Shown here: piece after piece, positions 11,519-23,994 of the stretch
Layout of the letters: each line of letters begins with the position of its first letter
How positions within the stretch are numbered: the first letter of the stretch is position 1
NCBI RefSeq assembly: GCF_000004195.4
Contig: NC_030678.2
Location: 30,170,201 to 30,234,200, forward strand
Reading direction: 5' to 3'
Source of the DNA: Xenopus tropicalis
Lineage: Eukaryota > Chordata > Amphibia > Anura > Pipidae
DNA: 64,000 nt
Made by a program: the position numbers and the translations under genes
The notes under the pieces: generated by a model
Database searches by the model: none
The model's input: the letters and a program-made list of their open reading frames with translations, nothing else
What the model was told of the DNA's origin: nothing

Positions 11519-11819
11519 AGTGCAAAGCTGCACACAAACCCAAGCAAGATGTTGAGGGGCAAAAGCCCCTAAGCAGCACAACTAGAAATAAGGGGCTACA
11601 GCTCCTTCCCGTTTGCTTTTGGATCTGCTATTTGGGGCCATATGCTGATACAGTTACCTGACATCACCATATTATGCCAGGTAACTCTATCAACATATGG
11701 CACCAAATAGCAGATCCAAAAGCAAACAGGAAGGAGCTGTAGCCCCTTATTTCTACATGTGCTGCTTAGGGGCATTTGCCCCTCAACATATTGCTTGGGT
11801 TTGTGTGCAGCTTTGCACT
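11519..11819. mobile_element. Foldback MITE with long near-perfect arms
   Basis: The ends are 'agtgcaaagctgcacacaaa' and its inverted complement. The arms run about 145 bp each with only a few mismatches, for example 'gttgaggggcaaaagcccct' against 'aggggcatttgcccctcaac' and 'ggatctgctatttggggcc' against 'ggcaccaaatagcagatcc'. The centre is near 11668. No coding capacity. It would form a strong hairpin if transcribed. Confidence 0.88.
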
Positions 11820-13780
11820 ATATTATATACAGTATGTCTATATTAAACCTCACAGCTCTCAAGGTGTCCATGAATCTGTCAGCCTCTCTAGGCCCTGAGT
11901 ATTTTTAGAAGTTTCTACTGCAGAAATAACTCTTTTCAAGGCTACAGGATGTCTCTATTAAAGAGGAGAAGATGAGAGAAATCAAGTGTTGGACTGTGGT
12001 GGTCTGGGACTATTGGGGCTGCCACCTCAAGGGCCGCTACCCCCACCCCTGCAAGGACTCCTTCCCATGTTCACCAGCACATTCTCCCTCCTGGCACCAC
12101 GTACAGTTCACCTACTCCCTCTTCCTTACTTGTAGCCACAATCTAGGGGAGCACCTACAGATCCCAGCACGGAGAATGGCTAAGCTGGTGGGGAGTGGGA
12201 CAGGGTCGGCAGGGGCCCACTGGCTTTTTTCTCAGTGTCCCGCCATCCAGTCCGACCTTGAAGATAGGTCACTAAAATATATAACTGTATGGATATTAAA
12301 GCTAGAATTCTTCCATTTACCCATTTTTCAGACAATTGCAGTGTGGACTTTATTATGATTAGTTCTATTAATTAGAGGATACTATACTTATAGCTACTGT
12401 AATTAGCTTATATTTTATATTCAGCAGAGATTTTATTATACATCCAGCCTGTGGTGACCTTAAGTACACAATATTGTGCTATAAATCCAGCTGTTGTCTG
12501 AGAGAGCTGCAGGGGGATGTTGTGCATTATCCTTATGGTGCAAGACTGGACGGGGAGGAAATCTTCCAGATGCACCCCCATCATGGCCGTTTGTCTAGTA
12601 CTTTCAAATAAAGTGTGGCATGTGAATTATTCTTTGCACAGGGCATTGTATCATTAATACCTGCCGGGTACACTGTGCAGCATGCTTGGGAACAGTCAGA
12701 GCCATAAGCCAGAGAAATGTAGTCTACTGTGTGTGCTAAGGAGCACAAGAGAACCAAGCACTTGAGCCCCAGGGGATTCTGCTCTCTGCACCCAGTACCT
12801 GATCAAAAATACATTTTTTTTACTGTGCCTTTCCTTTGTTGTAGGAGCAGTTCAGTGGCAGAGGCACAAAATGACTGCGGAGCAATCCATTCAATGCCAC
12901 TACAAGAATTAAAATGGCTTTATAAAGGCCCAAATGGGCAAGTCAACCTGAAGCATTTATTGCCCATTACTAGGGTCTCCTGGCGGAAAGAATATATTGT
13001 GAAAAGAAGAAGGAAAAACCCCCTCCACAGTCTGTAAAATGGAGCTGCGCCAAAAATTTGGTTGCATGAATGTGCAAAATGTTATTAATTCCAAAATATC
13101 AGGGGGGTTAAAACCGTACAAGCTACAACCTAGCATAAAGGTTCTTATAATGGACTTGTGGAGGCACATTTATCCACATTCTGATTTTAGTGGTTTCAGA
13201 GTTCTTTGAAACTAGAAATAATCTCATTTCCGAATGTCTAGTCACTTATTAAAGATCCAACTTGGAAAAATGAGAGTGAATTCAAATGCAGGACGAAAAT
13301 AAAAAGAACATGAAAACCTCTCTTTTTTTGTTTTGGTAAGAACTGTAACAATTTGCCTGGGACAGCTCCCATTGACCTTTACAAGACCGTGACAACTTTT
13401 AGATGGCAAAGTTTTGTCTTTTTTTGTATGTTTTTTTGCCAAATAAATCACACATTTTTCAAGTTTTCTAATTAGTAAAATCCAAGGTTTTTAGTGCTAA
13501 AGGATTTGTAAAAACAAAAAAATATGAACATTAGCAAATGAGCCCCTTAGTCTTGTAATGTCACAAACATATCCTGAGGGTACCATGCAAACAAAAATAA
13601 TGGAGTAATCATGATAAATAAGTATCCTGGGTACCCACAACAATCACGCTGCATCACATGGCCATAGGGCAATTAAAGCCTGGAACTTGGAGACTCGATA
13701 CAATGATGGGGTGTTGGTAAAACTGGGGATCTATATGTTTAATGTTATTATAGAATGTTTTGCAATCATCTTGTAAGCTT
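11820..13780. other. Non-coding stretch with one repeat fragment
   Basis: About 11985-12255 carries a GC-rich repeat related to 470-620 (it ends 'cagtgtcccgccatccagtc'). The open frame at 11972-12358 is this repeat. The remainder (12.26-13.78 kb) is AT-rich without recognisable exons. The frame at 12729-13037 has no supporting context. Confidence 0.5.
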
Positions 13781-14194
13781 TAAAGGGGTGGTTCATTTTT
13801 AAGGTAACTTTTGATATGTTATGGAATGTCCTTCCTATGCCAGGCAACTTTGCAACTGGTCTTCTTTATTTATTCTTTATAGTTTTTGAGTTATTTGCCT
13901 TTATCTTCTTTCTCTTTCCAGCTTTCAAATGGGGGTGACTGACCCCGGGAGCCGAAGCCTATTGCTCCGTAAGACTGTAATTTTATTGTTATGGTTAATT
14001 TTTATTACTTATATTCCTATTCAGTGTTCCTCCTATACTTATACCAGTCTCTCACTCAAACCTCTGCCTGGTTGCTAGGGAAAATAAGACCCTAGCAACC
14101 AGATGACTTCTGAAATACCAACAAATAAAAACCATATAAAATCACTGTATACATCATACAATACTAAGTTAATCTAAAGGTGAACCCCTTTAAA
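13781..14194. mobile_element. MITE, 'gttgctaggg' family
   Basis: The ends are 'taaaggggtggttcattttt' and 'ggtgaaccccttta'. The internal core is 'ggttgctagggaaaataag' followed by 'accctagcaaccagatga', here in the orientation opposite to the copy at 7474. A TTTAA-like sequence borders both ends. Confidence 0.88.
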
Positions 14195-14950
14195 ATGTTT
14201 GATTAATCATTTAAGCAATGACCATGCTGTTGTGTTGGCAATAAGCTGGCGTTATGAGTGCATCCATGTGAGCTGCTAAAGCCACTGCTGCGCTGCATTG
14301 TTGAAAAGATGAAGTTCTGCCATTCTATAAAGGAGGGATAATTGTATTTCTTCCTTTTAATCAACTTCTGCTAAATTACTTTTTTTAACCAGATGCAGAC
14401 AAGTCTGCTTTGTACCTTTCTCTTATCTTCAATTAAAGCCAATTATTGACCTTATTTCCTGGGTCTGCAATGTACTTGGAAGCTTCAAGAGTCCATAGAA
14501 TTTAAAAATAATTTTTGCAGATGAAGAGAAGCATTTATTCTAAGTGTTCAGCATATTCCTTCTCTGCGCAGAACTATTATTTTATCACTAGAGATAAAAG
14601 AAAGAACTTGTTTATATCAAGTGACACTTTAATGTGCAACATTGACAAGTCTATCTAACCTGAATCCCAAGGGAGTTATTAAAAATTCATGCTGTTCAGA
14701 ACCTTTGTGCTCCGGCACTTATATCATTTCATCAATGTGGATGACTTTAAAGTTCTGCTGGCTCTCACAGTTATTCCTCCAAGTCCTAAAGTAATAAAAA
14801 TAAACCCAGTTCTGTAAAATTAAACAGGAATCTGTCGGCTATGTTTGTGCGTATTTTACATCCAACAAGAGTTTGCCACGGATTGAAATTGCTTCCCTTA
14901 TTTTCAATAGTATTTATTAAGCTTTTAAGTAAATAACAACCAAACATATA
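14195..14950. other. Unique-looking AT-rich non-coding block
   Basis: No repeat ends or coding signal. The 14370-14600 part has homeodomain-like AT cores ('ttaat', 'attaa', 'taatt') mixed with non-repetitive sequence. It is listed as a candidate conserved non-coding block only by its look. Confidence 0.35.
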
Positions 14951-16086
14951 GGGGCACATTTACTAATACACGAATCCGAAAAATTTGGATTGGAAACGAA
15001 CATTTTGCGGCTTTTTCGTAATTTTTGAGATTTTTTTCGTCATCGTTACGACTTTTTCGTAGCCGTTACGATTTGCTCGTATATTGTCGCGACTTTTTCT
15101 TATTGAGCGCTCGTTAACGGCGGGCAAACCTTTCAGACTTTGCATGATTTTGGAAGCCTCCCATAGGACTCAATGGCACTCTGCAGCTCCAACCTGGCCC
15201 AAGGAAAGTCTCCCATAGGGCTCAATGGCACTCTGCAGCTCCAACCCGGCCCAAGGAAAGTCTCCCATAGGGCTCAATGGCACTCTGCAGCTCCAACCTG
15301 GCCCAAGGAAAGTCTCCCATAGGGCTCAATGGCACTCTGCAGCTCCAACCTGGCCCAAGGAAAGTCTCCCATAGGGCTCAATGGCACTCTGCAGCCCCAA
15401 CCTGGCCCAAGGAAAGTCTCCCATAGGGCTCAATGGCACTCTGCAGCTCCAACCCGGCCCAAGGAAAGTCTCCCATAGGGCTCAATGGCACTCTGCAGCT
15501 CCAACCCGGCCCAAGGAAAGTCTCCCATAGGGCTCAATGGCACTCTGCAGCCCCAACCCGGCCCAAGGAAAGTCTCCCATAGGGCTCAATGGCACTCTGC
15601 AGCTCCAACCTGGCCCAAGGAAAGTCTCCCATAGGGCTCAATGGCACTCTGCAGCTCCAACCTGGCCCAAGGAAAGTCTCCCATAGGGCTCAATGGCACT
15701 CTGCAGCTCCAACCTGGCCCAAGGAAAGTCTCCCATAGGGCTCAATGGCACTCTGCAGCTCCAACCTGGCCCAAGGAAAGTCTCCCATAGGGCTCAATGG
15801 CACTCTGCAGCTCCAACCTGGCCCAAGGAAAGTCTCCCATAGGGCTCAATGGCACTCTGCAGCTCCAACCCGGCCCAAGAAAAGTCACGATACTGAAGCT
15901 TGAATGAATCCGAAACTTTCGGACTCGGCGCGACGGCTACGAAAAAGTCGCAACGCTTTACGAAAAAGTCGTAATGGCTACGAAAAAGTTGCGACAATTT
16001 AAGAAAAAATCGCAAAATACCGATCATTACGAAAAAAAACGCATTTGGGCGCTTTTCGAATGTTCGTGGATTAGTAAATGTGCCCC
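14951..16086. mobile_element. Foldback element carrying 52-bp satellite (copy 1)
   Basis: The inverted ends are 'ggggcacatttactaat' and 'attagtaaatgtgcccc', flanked on both sides by 'ata'. Inside the ends are subterminal repeats built on 'tacgaaaaagtcg' and its complement (about 14995-15115 and 15935-16045). The middle is a 52-bp tandem array. There is no transposase. A 3-bp A/T duplication and subterminal repeats would fit a Harbinger-type MITE, but the class is inference. Confidence 0.85.
15158..15886. repeat. 52-bp satellite array, 14 copies
   Basis: 'ctcccatagg' recurs every 52 bp from 15158 to 15834. The unit reads 'ctcccatagggctcaatggc', then 'actctgcagctccaacc', then 'cggcccaaggaaagt' or its variant. 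Differences are few single substitutions (c/t in 'aacctggcc/aacccggcc', and 'agctcc/agcccc'). The same unit in reverse orientation forms the array at 26804-28057. Confidence 0.95.
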
Positions 16087-16466
16087 ATAGTCTTTAGATA
16101 GAGTTGCCAGTTTACACATGGTGCCAGTACAATTCACCAGTAAAGAAGTAAAGAACTTGGCAGGCAGCTTTGTCAGTGTACTCAGCCAAGGAGCCAGTAA
16201 CTTCTAAAGGAGAAAACAGCCATCAGTGTGAAAATATTTCAATTATAGTATAAGTATAGTTATGGTAAGGAATGTCCACCTATGGACCCCCAGTATCTGT
16301 CAAATTTATTCTCCTGGCTTCATAGGTAAGTTTTATCATTGGTAGCATTTTGCTGACTAAATTGAAATTGGTTCCCTTTTAGATAAAATGTAGTTGAGGC
16401 ATATAGCAATGGCTGGAAGTTGGAAATTTGGTAAATTAGAGACATCAAACCTTTGTCCATCTAGGT

Positions 16467-16742
16467 CAGGGTTCCCTAACCTTTCTTACTCACGAGCCAC
16501 AGTCAAATGTAAAAAGACTTGGAGAGCAACACAAGCATCATAAAAGTTCATGGAGGCAGCCTCTATGCACACTATCAGCTTACAGGGGCTTTATTTGGTA
16601 GTAAATCTTGTTTTTATTCGACCAAAACTTGCCACCAAGTCAGTCATTCAAAAATAATTACCTGGTTTTGCGGCACTGAGAGCAACATCCAAGGGGTTGG
16701 GGAGCAACATGTTGCTCCCGAGCCACTGGTTGGGGATCACTA
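16467..16742. mobile_element. hAT MITE with exact 8-bp TSD
   Basis: It starts 'cagggttccctaacctttct' and ends 'ggttggggatcacta', with 'agccac' and 'agccactgg' near the two ends. It is flanked by the direct repeat 'atctaggt' at 16459-16466 and 16743-16750. Copies of the same family lie at 46815-47121 and, in pieces, at about 30089-30190 and 31395-31655. No coding capacity; the open frame inside is incidental. Confidence 0.92.
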
Positions 16743-16750
16743 ATCTAGGT

Positions 16751-19624
16751 AATAAAGCTCTCAGCAACCTCTGCTAGCAACTGAATGACTTTCCAGTGTT
16801 AATAAGAAAAAACAAACACCAAAATATCATAGAACTGAAACACCCAATATATGTAGTAAAATGTACTCTTGTGCCCCTTAGTGATCTAGCACTTGCATCC
16901 CGGGGAATACAAAGTTATCCCTGTTACATTTTTCTAACAATGGAATTAGGATCTTTATAGGTGGGAAAAATTCAAGTAACTGACAAACTTAAAGAACCCA
17001 CATTTTTCATGGACCAGAAAAAGAAAGAAAAAAATGGTGTAATCCAGAAAAATGTAAACTCAGGAAAATGCATAATAGATTATATATTGGTGGGGCCACA
17101 AAAAAAGGTGTAAAATGGAAAACTTAAATACAACATAGTTTTGCCCAGGGCAGCAGCTTTTGGGGAGAGGCCCACAGGTGCCCATATAAAAGATTTTCTT
17201 TAAATAAAAAAATTAAATCCCCCCCCCAGCCCCAGCTGGAGAGTTTCTACTGATATCTGGTGCCAGAACTGAAAGGGAGTGAGGGAGTTCACCGTGTGCC
17301 GTGGCCGGTGTCACTTGTACAGAAGTGAGGTCACATGTGGTCAGAAGTGTCATCACGCGCACACTGCACGTGGTGCCACTTCTACATCTGGGGGGTGTCA
17401 CTTCTGCATCTCAGTCTGGTGCCTAGGGTGTTACCGGACCTAAATACAGCACTGCCTTAAGTACGTATGGGTTCAGATTTCTACAGAGCAACACAGTGGG
17501 CTCATTTACAAACTGGAACATAGGGTGCAAAGAGCAAAAAAACAGATGCAATCCACCATATTTTGTACTTAGCACTGTGCCTTCCATCCATTGACAAATT
17601 GTCACAGGCCTCTGCACTCCTTTTATTTACTAGCATTAATGTCATTTATGCACAATTTAATTAATTATTAAATAAATAGTTAGACTAGTCTGAGCACCGC
17701 TGTGTCTTTGTTTTGTTCTTATGTAGTTTTATTTAACTTTATCACAAAATAAATACAAGGACTGGATTCTTCTTTATCATGTTCTTCTTAAGCTTTTTAC
17801 TTTTGTGCTAATTAAGTGAAAATTCTAATTACAAAGGTGATGTAGGATGTAGGTTGAGTAGGAGCAGTGGAATATATCAGTAGCTTGGCAAAGATTTGCA
17901 GCTTTCCTCTTTGTAGGGTTCTGCCCAGAGTCTCCCATTGTTGCAGCTTTATTTATGCAGCTTGATTTATTGGTTTCCAGTCTGAAACAGGGAATATTTA
18001 TTAAAGCGAAGGCACTAAGCGGTCTATTAGTTACCCACGAACATGAGTAATCGGACAAACAACCAGTAACAAAAACATTTCAGGCATCTGTGGAGCCAAG
18101 TTTGTATTATTCGCTGTGCAGGGCATAAATACCGGATCATATTTTATTCTAGACAGCAGGGTTGGCGGTTGCCTCACCCAATTGCAAGACTGTGGTTCTT
18201 CTAGCTCTAAAACTTTTGCTTTTTTGCTGAGCAGAATTCAACTATTATAAGGTCAGCAAAAGGATTTGGTGGGCAAATTGGTGGTGGTGATGATGCATAA
18301 AAACCTTTGAGCATTTTAAAGAGGGGACAGTGCAAATACATGTTATAATAACCACAACCATGATACACAGATTGCCAGTGTATAGCAGCCAAAAAAAGAA
18401 TGTAATATCAATGCTACACAGAATGCTATTTTGCCCTTGGGTTGCACACCAACCTCCAACCTCCCCCACCCCTTCCATGGACCCAAGGAAGCACTGCTTA
18501 TGTTGAAACTTAATATTATTTATATATATTATAGGAGATGTCTTTTTAGTATTTTGTATAAAAAGGGATACTAATGGAAAGTGGCAGAAGGGACTAGTGT
18601 GTATGAAGCCGCGGCTACATCCTTTTCTTTAAAAAAAAAATGGCTGAAACATTAATTTGATATTGGACAGGTTTTAGTCATACAAATGTCATACCATAGC
18701 TGTGTAAATGTCATGAAACAGCCAGAGGCAAACAAGTTATAGTGTCCCTTTAGCATGGACTAATAATTCTTTAACAAATCCAGGGTCTTCTGCTTGTCCA
18801 GATGTGTCAGCTCCCCTGTGTGGGTCACTACAGTAATTCTTCTCCCTAATTCTGGTCATAATACAATTTGTTTCTAAAGTTAAACTAGATAGTTGGATAT
18901 TTTGGTCACATAGGTGGATCCCTAGATAGTAAATCGGTGTGGAACAGGTTAAGGTCATCTTATATGGGTCCCTTTATTGCTCCACAATGGTGTTCATTTC
19001 AACACATTGGGCACACTTACAGCAGGAGCAAAACCAACCACAATTATGCTGCAATTTGGGGGGGAAATGCTGCATTGTGTGTAAAATTTGGTGATTTCCT
19101 CAGATTTTTCACACTACACTGCCCTTCATAAATGCCCCTTACTGTATAAAATAAACAAAGGGAATAACAAGGCAGTGGGTGTTCCAAAGTTACCTGCTTG
19201 AACTATGAACATCATTTGTCTTCTAGGTAAATAAATACACTGGGAGGTGTTTAATACACACAAATAACTGGTGTCTGAGAGAGTAAATTAAATGGAACAT
19301 GAGAATGATTTTTCATGCTAATTCTGGGTGATCCTGGGTAATGGTGCAGAGCAGAGCCAATACTAAGGCGGAAGGTCAGGTATATTTTAGGTAAATTAAG
19401 CCCAATTGCCAGGGAAAGGCAGTGCATTGCCAGATATTATTTGTGAGCCACCATAGCGCTCTCTATAACAGTTATATTATATAATCCATCAGCAGAGGAG
19501 CATTTCGGAAATGCAGGAAATAATTTCAGTACCATGGACAGCAGGCAGAGTGATGGATATCCCAGGACCATGGACTGTGCACATTCACTGCTCCCAGAGA
19601 TCCTGGTAACGGAATAAGGTCTGT
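16751..19624. other. Non-coding stretch, nothing firmly recognised
   Basis: No exon supported. It includes a C run at about 17219-17227 and AT-rich sequence at 17640-17830. Short minus-strand frames between 17213 and 18958 have no domain features. Confidence 0.45.
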
Positions 19625-19786
19625 GTTTACTAACACCGGAGATAAATATCACCAGTGATGTTGCACATAGCAACCAATCAGCAATTAGATTTGAACTGTC
19701 ACCTACAAGTTAGAAAACAAAAGGAAAGCTCTGATTGTTTGCTATGGCAACATCACCAGTGATATTTATCTCTGATGTTAGTAAAC
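19625..19786. mobile_element. Short foldback MITE
   Basis: The inverted arms are 'gtttactaacaccggagata' against 'tatctctgatgttagtaaac', and 'aatatcaccagtgatgttgc' against 'gcaacatcaccagtgatatt', with 'agcaaccaatcag' against 'ctgattgtttgct' nearer the centre. No coding content. Confidence 0.85.
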
Positions 19787-21595
19787 ATGCCTCTTAATGG
19801 GACTACTTTTTCTGCACATATTAATATCCATGGAAAGAATAAAGGCTAGGCTTGCTCTGCAATTACCCTCCCACCCACACACGAATATGTCTGCACACAC
19901 ATACCATTCTCACATTTAGTTCTAGGTCCTACTAGTTCTAGTTCCTGCTACAGTAAGGTGCAGATTTATTCATCTTTACCCATTGTTTGGGCACCTGACT
20001 GTATCACTAACTCATCATCAATCAGTTGCCCAAACACACAGATGCAAAGAAAAATAAATCTGCCCCAAAGTATCAAAATGACTTAGGGAGACAAATGAAA
20101 GCTCCTGCTAATGCCTGGCCCATGACTGGGGCTGATTTGAGCAACCACACAAAACATCATAGAAACCCTAGATACTGTATGCACTTTAAAATACTGCAGG
20201 GCTCATGTAGATCCGCAAGTGTAGTCGCAGTCCCTGCACTTACCCCACAGTCAGTTGTGTGTAAAACCACTTTCCTAAAAGGTACTTGCATTAATGGGCT
20301 CTCCTTGCACTTCTGTATATTTGCATTCAGCGCCGCTTAGTCCTTCTTGCCCTTCTTTCTGAACTGAGCGCTGCTGTACCAATTGACACAGGGACACCCT
20401 GGAGCAACAACCACCTCCAGCTTTATTACTTTATGTGCAAGTCCAATCTCAGGGCACAGTGGAAAGAAGTGAGCGCTGGGATTAACACCAGATTTACAGA
20501 GCTGCCCTTTGCCGGCTCCAAGGGAAACAATTTACAGCCAGTGAATCTGCCGCTTATGCTGTTATTGACGCTGCGCTCAGCCTAATATCACTTATATACT
20601 GTATATGTTTCCAGTCTAAGCATTAATGCTCAGATCCCGTCAGCTACTGTTCAGCACCCTTGGTTATAGAAAACCTACTGTTTCTTGTTTACCTTGAGAT
20701 TTGTTTTTTTTCTTTGTAACAACTGATTGGTGCTGATGCCAGGCTTGTTTTTTTATCTGTTTTGCTCTAGGGTGCCAGCGTCATGTTAGTGTTACATTCT
20801 GCACTCCCATTCTGTGGATTACTTGTCCACCACTAAGACTTTAAATAGATTTAATAGATACAAATATTTGCAGGTAAGGGCAGTAATTATCTACAGATCA
20901 GGGCCTTTTGTTGCTGCAACACTATGGAATGTATTTCTTAGTGCCTTTTCCCCTCAAATACCCCTTACATATACTGTATAATAAAATAAGAAAAGGGTTA
21001 AATCCTTGTTTGTTACAATTTAATATAAACATAAATAAACTTTGCACTGAGTGGGAGGAAATCACATTACCACTAGTGACTACAGTATTTCAGTAGAGTC
21101 GTCCGAGTTGTTCAAGGAATGTTACAGTGGCACAAACAATCCTCAGGTCAAGGCTTCTTTCAGAAATATATTTGTTATGCTAACACCCTGCATGGCGTCT
21201 AAATTACATAGTTTTGTGCCACTTGTATTATTTTCCCAGGCATTGCAATATAATGGAGTATAAAAGAGTTGTGTTCTATTCACATCTTGCCTTTGTCCCT
21301 GGTTTCATTGAACACAAGTTGTTAACAGTTTAACAGAAATGTAAAGAATGATCTGTTCATCAGTATAAATAATAATAATGTGTAGTTCATTGCAGCCGAG
21401 GTATCTTAAATTAAATAACTGACCTCCAGCAAAATAGAAAAAGAAGAGGCACAAAGAACTGTAGTCCGCTAATACATTGTTAGCTGTAAGTAGTACATGA
21501 ATGTGTAAATAACATTTGTTATTCATATTATATAATTGTAAACAAGAACAAACAGTGAATTAGGTTGTAAACATGTTCAGTGATATAAGGGGGTT
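19787..21595. other. Non-coding stretch
   Basis: It contains an imperfect inverted pair (about 19960-20066, 'cagatttattcatctttacc' and 'aaaataaatctg') likely marking a small degraded MITE. Otherwise unassigned AT-rich sequence with no supported exon. Confidence 0.45.
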
Positions 21596-21747
21596 ATGTA
21601 ATAAAAGGTACTAAGTTTGCCCAGGTGCAGTAACCCATAGCAACCAATCAGCAAGTATTATTTTCTGGTCACCGGTTTAAAACCAAACATATTATTGGTT
21701 GCTATGAGTTACTGCTCCTGGGCAAACTTAGTGCTTTTTATTACATA
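21596..21747. mobile_element. Short foldback MITE
   Basis: The arms are 'atgtaataaaaggtactaag' against 'cttagtgctttttattacat', and 'tttgcccaggtgcagtaacc' against the complement of 'agttactgctcctgggcaaa', followed by 'agcaaccaat' and 'attggttgct'. Loop near 21670. Confidence 0.88.
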
Positions 21748-21993
21748 TGGGGGAATAGAATGATACTGACATGTTCCCCCTAAGCCCCTCCAGCCCAGTG
21801 GTACTTATCACAGCCAACACTCTGACTTTAGGGTCTTTCCTGCAGAGAGCTGGTTGTGTCAGTCACACTGGGCTGGAGTCAGCACAATACTTCAATATGT
21901 TCTTGATTCTTGCATATGTGGGCAAAACAAAAAGGGAGATCAGCACCAGAATTGGTGAACACAGAGGAAGAATATGAATGTGTGATCTGGAAA

Positions 21994-22301
21994 GGCTGAT
22001 GCCACGCGAGGCGTAGGGCTGAACCGCTTGCCGAAAATTCAGCCCTACGCCTCCTACTTGTGCCTGCACCCGAATGAATGGGATACGCTCGGGTGCAGGC
22101 ACATGTAGCCGATATACGCATGAAAACGCGAGACTTTGCATTCTCTCGCGTTTTCATGCGTATATCGGCTACATGTGCCTGCACCCGAGTGTATCCCATT
22201 CATTCGGGTGCAGGCACAAGTAGCAGGCGTAGGGCTGATTTTTCGGCAAGCGGTAAACTGCTTGCCGAAAAATCAGCCCTACGCTGCGTGTGGCATCAGC
22301 C
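21994..22301. mobile_element. Foldback element, long near-perfect arms
   Basis: It begins 'ggctgatgccacgcgaggcg' and ends with the complement 'ggcatcagcc'. The centre at about 22135-22145 is flanked by 'tatacgcatgaaaacgcgag' and its exact complement. Arms contain 'gtgcctgcacccga' blocks that are themselves repeated in inverted form. CpG-rich compared with its surroundings, which suggests a young insertion. A short relative is at 61678-61759. Confidence 0.9.
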
Positions 22302-23632
22302 AAAAGTATGTTACAACAGTTAGCAAGCATTTCAAGTTACAAGGCCATAGCAGAACACAGCTGGGGTGGTTGGTTCTGCAGGCCGTGAAAGATCCACCCC
22401 CCCCCCACCAGGGGACAAGACTATAATAGAATACTACTTCAAAAGGAGGGTAGTATGGATTTACAAAATACCATGTCACCTATGGGCATAAATGTGTATA
22501 AATATTTATAATGACTTTCATTGTAATGGTTTTAATGTCACTGATCACCATTTTTCTTTACAGCCACATTTGGACCATCATGGGTGCAACTATACATTAA
22601 GAACGAATAGAATTCTAATTTTGGCAGATTTATCCTGCCTATTGTTTGATTGTCACTGACTGGTATTTCACTGTTTTCATGATTGTAACTAAATAATTAG
22701 TAAGGAGGCCGTACACCTATTGATTTTCTATTCTATTCCCTTTATATACCGATTTGCTAGAGCACTTTTGTGAGAGCACTTGAGAAAAGGAGGTTGATCC
22801 CCTGAGATCTCAATTAAATTTAAATCACATTAGCACAAATGCTGGATTTAAGTGCTATCTGTTAGAAATGTAATTTGGTAGGATTTTTCAATAGGTGATA
22901 ATACTGTTTCCATTTGTACTTCCTGAGAAACAATGGCACAAGCTGCACAGTGATGAAGGAAGCGTTGCTGCTACTGCTCGCTAGGTACAATAACTGCAGG
23001 TAGCGCTGGGCTGGGAGTAACTTTGGGAATTTGGGTATTACCATGAGGGAAGGAAATTTTTCAGATAATCCTTTTCCACAATAAAAAAATGCTGCATGGA
23101 GAACATGCTTGTAAAACAATGTCCACTGAACAATGCATTTTGCATTAAAAATGTAGAGAAAAAAACTCTTTTTCTCTTCTTCATTTTTGCCATCTTTGTA
23201 GATTTTTCAGTGGTTTTGTGATTGTTTTGGTGAAAAAAATGGCACAGCCAACTGTGTATAGAAAGAATATTGTGTCTCTTCTCTTCAATAATACTGAGTG
23301 ATTCTAGTGATACTGATTTTCACAAAAATGTGTCATTATCTGCAGTTTGTGTTCCCAAACTTTCATTCCTTATCCATTTTGAATTTGCTCTTGAGAACAG
23401 CAATCTTTAAATCTGTGGTTGGGGCAGTTGAAGTGATTCCAGGCAGGTTTGGTTACTGGTATTTCTCTGCCTGAGGCTTTATATGGGCAGTAGATAGTAG
23501 TAGTAAACCATGTTGGAAGTTGGACATACGGTATGTAGCGGACACAGGTACAAGAGCAGTTCCAGAAAGGACAAAGAAAGTTTGGCAATACAAAATGTTC
23601 CATTCCCTAGGACTTAGAGAAGGAGTTAGGAC
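22302..23632. other. Non-coding stretch
   Basis: It contains a C run at about 22397-22408. No repeat ends or exons recognised. Confidence 0.45.
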
Positions 23633-23985
23633 TTAAAGGGGTGGTTCATCTTTAAGTTAACTTTTAATATGTTATAGAATGGCCAATTCTAATCAACTTT
23701 TTAATTTGACATATTTCTATTTTATTTTTACTCTATTTTTTCTTTTTATAGTTTTTGAATGATTTGCCTTCTACTTCTGACTCTTTCCTACCCACAAATA
23801 CTCTGAGAGGCTACAGTTTTATTGTTATTACTACTTTTTATTATTCATTTTTATTCACAGTCTCTTTTATACACGGTCAGCCTCTCATTCTAATCAGTGC
23901 CTGGTTTCTAGGGTAGTTTGGACCTTAGCAACCAGATAGCTGCTGAAATTCCAAACAGGAGAAGTGCTGAACAAAAAGCTACACA
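23633..23985. mobile_element. MITE, 'gttgctaggg' family, truncated right end
   Basis: The left end is 'ttaaaggggtggttcatctt'. The core is degraded ('ggtttctagggtagtttgg', 'ccttagcaaccagatagctg'). The right end stops after 'gaacaaaaagct' without the terminal complement; a second MITE begins immediately after it. Confidence 0.8.
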
Positions 23986-23994
23986 GTGCACAGA

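Noticed and set aside
11972..12358. 128-codon plus-strand open frame
   Set aside because: Covers a GC-rich interspersed repeat seen elsewhere in the window; no splice or domain support.
15158..15886. Regular repeats resembling a CRISPR array
   Set aside because: Units are contiguous with no unique spacers, and the DNA is vertebrate; it is a satellite.
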